Shown in pieces: positions 1-4,734 of a stretch of 8,653 nucleotides of DNA. The notes under the pieces were generated by a model. The model was not told the DNA's origin. It saw nothing but the letters and a program-made list of their open reading frames with translations, and did no database searches. This DNA is from Deltaproteobacteria bacterium (GTDB taxonomy: Bacteria > Desulfobacterota > GWC2-55-46 > S146-73). The stretch covers positions 1 through 8,653 of the forward strand of contig WGFF01000047.1 in the NCBI GenBank assembly GCA_015492355.1, read 5' to 3'. The position numbers and the translations under genes are program-made. Numbering within the stretch: position 1 is the first letter of the stretch; each line of letters begins with the position of its first letter.

Positions 1-61
1 AAGGGGACCGGGGAAAACACTTTTTTACCAAAAAAGGGCGATAGCCCGAAGGGTTTTCCCC
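1..61 (-). repeat. Intergenic repeat module A, copy 1 (reverse orientation)
   Basis: Read on the minus strand this matches 4393-4453 at 58 of 61 positions by hand alignment. Its ends are a 9-bp inverted pair, GGGGAAAAC and GTTTTCCCC (10-18 and 53-61), 52 bp from end to end in both copies. Inside, on the minus strand, are GGGC-TATC-GCCC and then CTTTTTT-GGT-AAAAAAG, so the unit can fold as an outer stem with two inner hairpins. The first hairpin runs into six T, which makes it a candidate terminator for the minus-strand operon that ends at 104. The copy touches the window edge and may extend further. No coding capacity is seen. Confidence 0.75.
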
Positions 62-67
62 AGCAAT

Positions 68-95
68 AAAAAATTCAGGTCCGATTCGATGACCC
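68..95 (-). terminator. Possible intrinsic terminator after the pfkB-family gene
   Basis: On the minus strand, GGTC (94-91) and GACC (81-78) can pair around a 9-nt loop, with one extra G-U pair outside. The stem is followed after TGAA by a run of six T (73-68). It lies just past the kinase stop codon. The stem is short, so the call is tentative; the hairpin plus T-run inside module A farther downstream is an alternative or additional stop signal. Confidence 0.35.
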
Positions 96-104
96 ATTAC
101 CTTT
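76..104 (-). repeat. Intergenic repeat module B, diverged copy 1
   Basis: The plus strand holds CAGG at 76-79 and ACCCATTACCTTT at 92-104. These are the two ends of the unit seen intact at 4529-4563. The centre differs and is shorter. Module B is oriented here by its minus-strand reading GGTAATGGGT, the direction of the upstream kinase gene. The repeat begins at that gene's stop codon (TGA at 106-104). Confidence 0.45.
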
Positions 105-1003
105 CAGTAAAGGGGATTCTCTCTCAAAAACCCCTCCACAGTGGATACATCACCTGTAAATGGTCCTGTCCCTGTGGTCTTGAGTGATGCCACTGCAGAA
201 GCGAATATACCCGCCCTTTTTACATCATCAGACTGGCTTCTTCTGAATATATATCCTGCCATGTATGTATCGCCACAGCCTGTAACATCCACGCCATCTT
301 TCCTGACAAATGCAGGTATCGAATATACCCTGCCAGCATGGAATATGAACGATCCCCTCTGTGCACGGGTGATTATAATCTCATCCATGCCAAAGCCTGA
401 AAGTCTTTCGATCTGTTTGAAGGGGTCTTTCTCACCTGTAAGTGCCTCTGCCTCGATTTCATCCGCCTTGAGTATGTCCACATAGCCGAGCCCTTCTTCT
501 TTGTCCTTCCAGTCGGAAGACTCCACACAACCCTTTTTTATCCTCCTTACAAATCCCTGTACATCGAGGGATATGGTTGCCCTCTTTGAAAGCCCCTTGA
601 GTACTTCGAGGGATATGTCCTCTGGCGTAAGTGGACCGAGATGAAAGATATCCGCCCCTGTTCCCTGTATATCATCCATGGTGAAGGGGTCTGCTATGGC
701 TCTTATGTACTGTCTTCTTGTGGAGAGGTCAGGGGTGTAGATGTTTTCAAAGACTGTTGTCTCTCTACTTTCCTTGAAAAGGACATGGACACCCCTCTCT
801 CTGAGCCCATCCAGGAGAGGGGAATCCTCCCTTCTTGCCTTTGTGACCACACAGACCTTCATGCCGAGTGCACGTGCGGTCATGGAAAAGTAATACACCA
901 CACCACCCGGCTGTGTCCTCTGTACATTCCCTGTCTTTATTATATCCCTTGTTATGTGTCCTATTACACATACATCGAATCTTCCATCCCCTATGTTACT
1001 CAT
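104..1003 (-). CDS. PfkB-family (ribokinase-like) carbohydrate or nucleoside kinase
   Basis: This 299-residue protein has the length and layout of cytoplasmic PfkB-family kinases, which move the ATP gamma-phosphate to a hydroxyl of a sugar or nucleoside. The N-terminal strand VCVIGHITRD (11-20) is followed by a glycine pair, PGGVVYYFS (32-40), typical of the substrate-side PfkB signature. The C-terminal signature DVTGCGDTYMAGY (239-251) carries the anion-hole GCGD and the catalytic-base aspartate D245. The ATG overlaps the end of the acyl-CoA synthetase gene (ATGAGTAA, 8 bp), which suggests translational coupling; a GAAAGG lies 4 nt upstream. It is the last gene of a three-gene minus-strand operon. 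I cannot name the substrate: sugar, inositol and nucleoside kinases share these motifs. The neighbouring transaldolase makes a pentose or hexose plausible, but that is inference only. Confidence 0.85.
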   Translation of the reverse strand: MSNIGDGRFDVCVIGHITRDIIKTGNVQRTQPGGVVYYFSMTARALGMKVCVVTKARREDSPLLDGLRERGVHVLFKESRETTVFENIYTPDLSTRRQYIRAIADPFTMDDIQGTGADIFHLGPLTPEDISLEVLKGLSKRATISLDVQGFVRRIKKGCVESSDWKDKEEGLGYVDILKADEIEAEALTGEKDPFKQIERLSGFGMDEIIITRAQRGSFIFHAGRVYSIPAFVRKDGVDVTGCGDTYMAGYIFRRSQSDDVKRAGIFASAVASLKTTGTGPFTGDVSTVEGFLRENPLY

Positions 1004-2759
1004 AGAGCCTTTCTATAATCTCCTGGAACCTCTGTGCAACCATATCCCTTTTTATCTTCATCGTGGGTGTGAGCTCCCCTGTCTCCACACTGAATGTATC
1101 GTTGAGTATGGCGAACCTCCTTATCTGCTCATACCTTGCAAGACCCCTGAGCCTCCTGTGTATCCTCTCCTCAAGGAAACTGTAGAGACCCTCCATCTCT
1201 GAAAGGTCCTCCTGGGTCTCATCTATGATACCAGAAAGTACAAGGCTCTCTCTATCGGGTATTATGAGGGCTACAAGATGGGGTTTTCTGTCACCGTAGA
1301 CAAGGGCTTCTTTTATGTATTCATCCGCCTTAAGGAGTGTCTCTATCTTCTGTGGAGAGACGTTCTTGCCAGTGGATGTAACTATTATATCCTTTTTCCT
1401 GCCCGTTATTACAAGAAAACCATCCTCATCTACAAAGCCCACATCCCCTGTGTGAAACCATCCATCCTTTATCACCCTGCCCGTCATCTCGGGCATATTA
1501 TGGTATCCTTCCATGACGTTCGGTCCCTTTACAAGTATCTCTCCATCCATATTTATTCTTACCTCGACCCCTGGTATGGGTCTTCCAACGGTCCCGAGTC
1601 TTACCGCAGAAGGGGTATTTACCGCCACAACAGGACTCGTCTCTGTGAGTCCGTATCCCTCAAGCACAGGGATACCGAGGGACCAGAAAAAACCTGCCGT
1701 CTCCACAGGGAGAGGTGCCCCACCTGATATGAAGAGCCTGAGCCTGGGATTGAGTCTCTTCCTTATCCTTCTGATGAACAGACGCTCAAGAAAGGTATGT
1801 CTTATGGTGGAAGGGTCAGTGATGTTCCTGCCCTTCTCTATCATACCCTCGATGATACGCCTCTTTATGGAGCCTCCCTTTTTCAACGCCTCGTATATCC
1901 TTCCCCTCAATCTCTCGAAGAAAAAGGGCACCCCTGCCATGAGAGTGGGCTTGAAGAACGCCATATCAGCCCCCACCGAGGCAAGTCCCCTTGAATAGGC
2001 GATACACGCCCCCCTGAGGAGAAGGAGATGGTGTACCATCCTCTCGAAGATATGGCTCAGGGGAAGAAAGGAGAGATAGATATCATCACCGGTAATCTCT
2101 ATGACCCGCAGTACGGACTCTATATTGGAGAGTATGTTATTGTGGGTAAGGATCGCACCCTTTGGCTTGCCTGTGGTGCCAGAGGTGTAGATGAGTGAGA
2201 AGGGGCTACTGCCTGTGGTGGTCTCAAGCCTTTCGTTCAAAAGCCCCTCTGTTCCACTCTCCTTACCCAGGGTGGCTACCCCCTTGAGCGAGAGGATATC
2301 CTTATCCGCTGGTACGTCCTCATCAGTCGATACTATGAGATGGTTGAGAGAGGGGATGTGGTGTCTGATGGAGAGCACCCTGTCCGTAAGGTTTCTGGAG
2401 AGGATTATAGCCCTTGAGGCAGAGTCCTTCAATATGAAGGCAATCTCTCCCTCTGGCAGATTGGTATATACGGGCACTGTTATGGCACCCACGGATGTTA
2501 TGGCAAGGTCAGATACTATCCACTCAGGACCATTCTCCATTGCCAGGGCTATCCTGTCCCCGGGTTTCACCCCTATGGAGAGGAGCCCCATGGCGAATTC
2601 CCTTACCATTCTTTCGAGGTCTGAGTAGAAAAGAGACCCGAGCGAATCCCTGCCGTCGGACTGCGTATCTCTGGTGAGCAGTGCCCTTCTGTCCCCTGGT
2701 ATCTCTCTTTTAAAAAAGGCAAGGGGGATGGTTCTTTTCTGACCGCTGTGGATGGTCAA
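996..2759 (-). CDS. Long-chain fatty-acid-CoA ligase (AMP-forming acyl-CoA synthetase)
   Basis: This 587-residue member of the adenylate-forming superfamily activates a carboxylic acid, probably a long-chain fatty acid, to acyl-AMP and then acyl-CoA. Visible core motifs, in order, are the phosphate loop YTSGTTGKPKG (191-201), EGYGLTETSP (367-376), WFHTGD (434-439), the hinge ITGRKKDIIVTSTGKNVSP (451-469) and the C-terminal LTPTMKIKRD (563-572), which supplies the conserved catalytic lysine. The order, length and C-terminus resemble the FadD15/ACSL-type branch rather than acetyl-CoA synthetase. The start is taken as TTG at 2759 because the protein then begins about ten residues before the usual N-terminal segment (IPLAFFKREIPGDRRALL); no strong Shine-Dalgarno is seen. 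It begins 22 nt after the transaldolase stop and overlaps the kinase start by 8 bp. Substrate chain length cannot be read from the sequence. Confidence 0.9.
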   Translation of the reverse strand: MTIHSGQKRTIPLAFFKREIPGDRRALLTRDTQSDGRDSLGSLFYSDLERMVREFAMGLLSIGVKPGDRIALAMENGPEWIVSDLAITSVGAITVPVYTNLPEGEIAFILKDSASRAIILSRNLTDRVLSIRHHIPSLNHLIVSTDEDVPADKDILSLKGVATLGKESGTEGLLNERLETTTGSSPFSLIYTSGTTGKPKGAILTHNNILSNIESVLRVIEITGDDIYLSFLPLSHIFERMVHHLLLLRGACIAYSRGLASVGADMAFFKPTLMAGVPFFFERLRGRIYEALKKGGSIKRRIIEGMIEKGRNITDPSTIRHTFLERLFIRRIRKRLNPRLRLFISGGAPLPVETAGFFWSLGIPVLEGYGLTETSPVVAVNTPSAVRLGTVGRPIPGVEVRINMDGEILVKGPNVMEGYHNMPEMTGRVIKDGWFHTGDVGFVDEDGFLVITGRKKDIIVTSTGKNVSPQKIETLLKADEYIKEALVYGDRKPHLVALIIPDRESLVLSGIIDETQEDLSEMEGLYSFLEERIHRRLRGLARYEQIRRFAILNDTFSVETGELTPTMKIKRDMVAQRFQEIIERLYE

Positions 2760-2781
2760 CTCTTCTGTTTCAGGGGCTTTT

Positions 2782-3426
2782 CTATCGTGGTACCTTTTCC
2801 CAGTCCTTCAGGAACCTTTCGATACCCACATCAGTAAGGGGATGCTTGGAGAGTTGTTCAAGCACCTTGAAGGGTATCGTTGCTATATGTGCACCTGTAA
2901 GTGCAGCATCGAGTACGTGCAGGGGATTCCTTATACTCGCAACAATGACCTCTGTGGTGAAACTGTAGTTTTCATATATATCGAGTATCTGGTGCACCAG
3001 TTCCATACCTGTATGTGCAACGTCATCGAGCCTGCCCACAAAGGGGCTTATATAGGTTGCACCAGCCTTTGCTGCAAGGAGCGCCTGAAGGGGCGAGAAC
3101 ACAAGGGTTACATTCGTCTTTATACCCTCCCTTGTGAGTGTCCTGACCGCACCGAGTCCCTCAAGTGTCATGGGTATCTTTACCACTATATTCTTGTGTA
3201 TCCTGGACAGCTCCCTTGCCTCCTTTATGAGCCCCTCTGTATCCATACTCACAGCCTCTACGCTTACAGGACCGTCTATAACAGAACATATCTCCTCTAT
3301 CAGTTCGTCGAACCTTCTTTTCTCCTTAGCCACAAGGGTGGGATTGGTGGTAACACCATCCACCAGTCCCCATGCGTTTGCCCTTTTTATCTCCTCTACA
3401 TTGGCGGTGTCGATAAAGAACTTCAT
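2782..3426 (-). CDS. tal: Transaldolase, small TalC/fructose-6-phosphate aldolase family
   Basis: This 214-residue protein has the usual length of the short transaldolase family. The N-terminus MKFFIDTANVEEI, the motif GVTTNPTL (24-31), the Schiff-base lysine K83 in VVKIPMT and the motif SPFVGRLDD (127-135) are all present. From what I recall of the family, fructose-6-phosphate aldolases carry Tyr in SPYVGR and Gln in the upstream strand, whereas transaldolases carry Phe and Glu. Here they are F129 and E57 (VSVEA), favouring true transaldolase in the non-oxidative pentose phosphate pathway. The ATG at 3426 has AAGGGAG five bases upstream (3438-3432). It is the first gene of the minus-strand operon with the acyl-CoA synthetase and the PfkB kinase, behind a sigma70-like promoter at 3512-3540. 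Catalysis should be cytoplasmic. Confidence 0.92.
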   Translation of the reverse strand: MKFFIDTANVEEIKRANAWGLVDGVTTNPTLVAKEKRRFDELIEEICSVIDGPVSVEAVSMDTEGLIKEARELSRIHKNIVVKIPMTLEGLGAVRTLTREGIKTNVTLVFSPLQALLAAKAGATYISPFVGRLDDVAHTGMELVHQILDIYENYSFTTEVIVASIRNPLHVLDAALTGAHIATIPFKVLEQLSKHPLTDVGIERFLKDWEKVPR

Positions 3427-3486
3427 AAAAACTCCCTTGACTTAAGATTTCTGGTATGACAAAATTTTTTAATTGTAAAGGTTTTC

Positions 3487-3528
3487 CTGTTTCAGGGTGT
3501 ACTCTTCCACAAATATAGCCTGAAACTG
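3487..3528. promoter_or_regulatory. Possible operator: near-perfect inverted half-sites around the operon -10 box
   Basis: CTGTTTCAGG (3487-3496) and CCTGAAACTG (3519-3528) are inverted copies with 9 of 10 positions matching, 32 bp centre to centre or about three helical turns. They flank the minus-strand -10 box; the second lies between the -10 and -35 and covers the -35 region of the tRNA promoter. The second also sits in a smaller palindrome GAAAC-T-GTTTC (3522-3532). This could be a repressor site, but no regulator is identified. Confidence 0.25.
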
Positions 3529-3540
3529 TTTCGATTTCAA
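3512..3540 (-). promoter_or_regulatory. Sigma70-type promoter of the transaldolase operon
   Basis: On the minus strand, TTGAAA (3540-3535) is followed after exactly 17 bp by TATATT (3517-3512). Transcription would start near 3505, leaving a leader of about 80 nt before the transaldolase ATG at 3426. No other good promoter was seen in this gap on that strand. Confidence 0.55.
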
Positions 3541-3549
3541 CCGTATAAT
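3521..3549 (+). promoter_or_regulatory. Promoter of tRNA-Leu (consensus -10)
   Basis: A perfect TATAAT at 3544-3549 lies 14 bp before the mature tRNA 5' end. That fits a start near 3556 and a very short 5' leader for RNase P. The -35 hexamer at 17-bp spacing is TGAAAC (3521-3526), a weak match. It overlaps the divergent operon promoter, so the two probably compete for RNA polymerase. Confidence 0.5.
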
Positions 3550-3562
3550 TTCAGATTTTCAT

Positions 3563-3649
3563 GCCGAAGTGGCGGAACTGGTAGACGCGCTAGATTCAGG
3601 ATCTAGTGGGCGCAAGCCCATGGGGGTTCGAATCCCCCCTTCGGCACCA
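3563..3649 (+). tRNA. tRNA-Leu, anticodon CAG
   Basis: The sequence folds as a class II tRNA. The acceptor stem is GCCGAAG (3563-3569) with CTTCGGC (3639-3645), then discriminator A and a genome-encoded CCA (3647-3649). The anticodon stem CTAGA/TCTAG (3590-3594 and 3602-3606) encloses the loop TTCAGGA with anticodon CAG at 3597-3599, reading CUG codons. The long variable arm GGGC-GCAA-GCCC is typical of leucine tRNAs. The T-arm GGGGG-TTCGAAT-CCCCC is intact. No terminator follows, so the tRNA may be cotranscribed with the downstream ANTAR regulator. Confidence 0.97.
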
Positions 3650-3690
3650 CTGATATAGTCTCCCATTCAGACCCGTGGAAATGGTACGTT

Positions 3691-4287
3691 ATGACAGAAT
3701 CTACAGACCTTAAAGGCTTAAGAATACTCATAGCAGAGGACAATGTCAATACAAGGCGTTTCCTCAAAAAACAGCTCGAGCTACTCGGTTACACGGTAGT
3801 CGGTGCGGTGGGAGATGGCAGAGAGGCTTTGAGGCTTGCGGAGGAACTCAGACCAAGCCTCATAATACTCGATATAAAGATGCCAGAGATGGATGGAATA
3901 GAGTCTGCAAAGGCTATAAACAGGGTATATTCCGTACCCATAATCCTCATTACAGGTATTGCATCAGAGGAACTGGCGGATAGAGCCATAGGTGCTGGTG
4001 TGTTCGCCTATCTCATGAAGCCAGTGACCAAGAAACAGCTCGAACCAGCCATCAAGCTCGCCCTTGCACGGTACGGTGAGTTCCAAAAGCTCAGAGAAGA
4101 GGTGGACGACCTCAAAGAGGCACTCGAGGCACGCAAGCTCATAGAGCGGGCAAAGGGCATACTCATGAAGAGATGCAACCTGAGTGAGGAGGATGCCTTC
4201 AAGCTCCTCCAGACCCACTCCCAGAAAGAGAACAAAAAGATGCGCGAGATAGCAGAGATGGTAATCTCCGCAAGTAAACTCATATAA
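3691..4287 (+). CDS. ANTAR-domain response regulator (RNA-binding antiterminator)
   Basis: This 198-residue cytoplasmic protein has two domains. Residues 10-125 form a receiver: acidic pair E16/D17, phosphoacceptor D61 in ILDIKMPEMDG, T88 in ILITG and K110 in MKP. A helical linker of about 130-148, rich in charged and leucine residues, leads to an ANTAR domain (about 145-198) with the characteristic ERAKGILMKRCNLSEEDAF (152-170). In characterised members such as EutV, NasR and AmiR, ANTAR domains bind a two-hairpin RNA motif and prevent transcription termination; receiver phosphorylation promotes dimerisation. No cognate histidine kinase is in the window. The ATG at 3691 has only a weak ribosome site, and an ATG at 3681 is out of frame. 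It starts 41 nt after the tRNA. The RNA target is unknown: no convincing twin-hairpin motif was found nearby. Confidence 0.93.
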   Translation: MTESTDLKGLRILIAEDNVNTRRFLKKQLELLGYTVVGAVGDGREALRLAEELRPSLIILDIKMPEMDGIESAKAINRVYSVPIILITGIASEELADRAIGAGVFAYLMKPVTKKQLEPAIKLALARYGEFQKLREEVDDLKEALEARKLIERAKGILMKRCNLSEEDAFKLLQTHSQKENKKMREIAEMVISASKLI

Positions 4288-4291
4288 GGGC

Positions 4292-4320
4292 TTGACTTAT
4301 ACTATCTCTCCTGCTATTGT
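4292..4320 (+). promoter_or_regulatory. Possible promoter upstream of the thiamin operon
   Basis: TTGACT (4292-4297) and TATTGT (4315-4320) are separated by 17 bp, directly after the ANTAR gene stop. If real, the transcript would start near 4327 and carry modules A and B and the palindrome as a leader of about 240 nt before the TPP riboswitch. No better promoter was found closer to the riboswitch. Confidence 0.35.
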
Positions 4321-4392
4321 TTTAAGAGAGGATATCCCCTTATATTGCATCCTGATAAGAGGGTGTTTATGTGAAAGGTCTTTGAATGTTGT

Positions 4393-4453
4393 GGGGAAAA
4401 CCCTCTGGGCTATCGCCCTTTTCTGGTAAAAAAGTGTTTTCCCCGGTCCCCTT
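4393..4453 (+). repeat. Intergenic repeat module A, copy 2
   Basis: This copy is inverted relative to 1-61, with three mismatches in 61 positions. Terminal inverted pair GGGGAAAAC (4393-4401) and GTTTTCCCC (4436-4444) close the unit. GGGC-TATC-GCCC at 4407-4418 is followed by TTTTCT, a weak hairpin-plus-T signal pointing the same way as the upstream ANTAR gene. Both copies keep the 52-bp end-to-end length. The nine bases after the closing arm (GGTCCCCTT) also match exactly. Confidence 0.8.
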
Positions 4454-4490
4454 TCCCAAAAAACTTTAGATTAGAAGTTTTGGGGAAGGG
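4449..4490. repeat. Imperfect hairpin next to module A
   Basis: CCCTTTCCCAAAAAACTT (4449-4466) can pair with AAGTTTTGGGGAAGGG (4475-4490), with one G-U pair and two bulged A, around an 8-nt loop TAGATTAG. No T-run follows, so it is not a standard intrinsic terminator. It overlaps the last five bases of module A copy 2. Confidence 0.5.
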
Positions 4491-4494
4491 AGTT

Positions 4495-4530
4495 TGAGGG
4501 AAACCCCTTTTACAAAAGGGGTTTCCCTCA
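4495..4530. repeat. Perfect palindrome with 17-bp arms
   Basis: TGAGGGAAACCCCTTTT (4495-4511) and AAAAGGGGTTTCCCTCA (4514-4530) are exact reverse complements separated by two bases (AC). As RNA or extruded DNA this is a very stable stem with a realistic loop of four to six bases. No T-run follows on the plus strand. It sits between modules A and B and overlaps the first two bases of module B. Confidence 0.85.
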
Positions 4531-4560
4531 GGATTTAGTCCTGAAAAGATACCCATTACC
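4529..4560 (-). repeat. Intergenic repeat module B, copy 2 (reverse orientation)
   Basis: Matches the reverse complement of 8621-8652 at 30 of 32 positions. It contains a small hairpin, CAGGA-TTTAG-TCCTG (4529-4543), then GATACCCATTACC (4548-4560). Relative to the thiamin operon it reads backwards, whereas copy 3 at the operon's 3' end reads forward, so the two form an inverted pair flanking the operon. Confidence 0.75.
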
Positions 4561-4564
4561 TTTA

Positions 4565-4665
4565 AAAAACCGTGGGGGAGCCCGTAGGGGCTGAGAGTTC
4601 CCTCTCAGGGAGGGAAGACCCTTGGAACCTGATCTGGATAATACCAGCGAAGGGAAGCGGTTTTT
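4565..4665 (+). promoter_or_regulatory. TPP riboswitch (THI element)
   Basis: The conserved aptamer core is plain: GGGGCTGAGA (4587-4596) on the pyrimidine-binding side and ACCTGATCTGGATAATACCA (4628-4645 region) followed by GCGAAGGGA on the pyrophosphate side. P1 is AAAAACCG (4565-4572) with CGGTTTTT (4658-4665). P3 is AGCCC/GGGCT. An optional extra arm TTCCCTC/GAGGGAA (4598-4604 and 4610-4616) is present. The aptamer precedes an intrinsic terminator and the thiazole genes, so TPP binding should reduce transcription of the operon. Confidence 0.97.
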
Positions 4666-4687
4666 GTGGATAGTATATTTTATTCAG

Positions 4688-4724
4688 AAAAGCCGCCTCT
4701 TCGTGGAGGTGGCTTTTGTTTTTT
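4688..4724 (+). terminator. Riboswitch-controlled intrinsic terminator
   Basis: AAAAGCCGCCTC (4688-4699) pairs with GAGGTGGCTTTT (4706-4717) in a 12-bp stem with one G-U pair and a 6-nt loop, followed by GTTTTTT (4718-4724). The upstream GCGGTTTT (4657-4664, including the 3' strand of riboswitch P1) can instead pair with AAAA and CCGC of the terminator's 5' arm, leaving one bulged G (4692). That gives a direct switch: TPP bound, P1 closed, terminator forms; TPP absent, antiterminator forms. Confidence 0.92.
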
Positions 4725-4734
4725 CTGGAGGCTT

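Noticed and set aside
2752..3459. 235-codon plus-strand open frame across the transaldolase
   Set aside because: Antisense to the full transaldolase, with Cys- and Tyr-rich low-quality sequence and no family motif.
1..4453. Composite transposon bounded by inverted module A copies
   Set aside because: No transposase or integrase in the interval, housekeeping gene content, and the modules lie at gene 3' ends, so a mosaic intergenic repeat is a simpler reading.
4449..4490. ANTAR target hairpin (hexaloop) upstream of the thiamin operon
   Set aside because: Closing the loop with a T-G pair gives the hexaloop AGATTA, which has A at position 1 but T rather than G at position 4. A paired second hexaloop was not found.
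4509..4537. Promoter close to the riboswitch (TTTACA with GATTTA at 17 bp)
   Set aside because: The -10 element is poor and the -35 lies in the centre of the perfect palindrome; the TTGACT-17-TATTGT pair at 4292-4320 is better.
4393..4560. CRISPR-like array in the repeat-rich gap
   Set aside because: The repeats are single palindromic modules, not regularly spaced direct repeats with unique spacers, and no cas gene is present.
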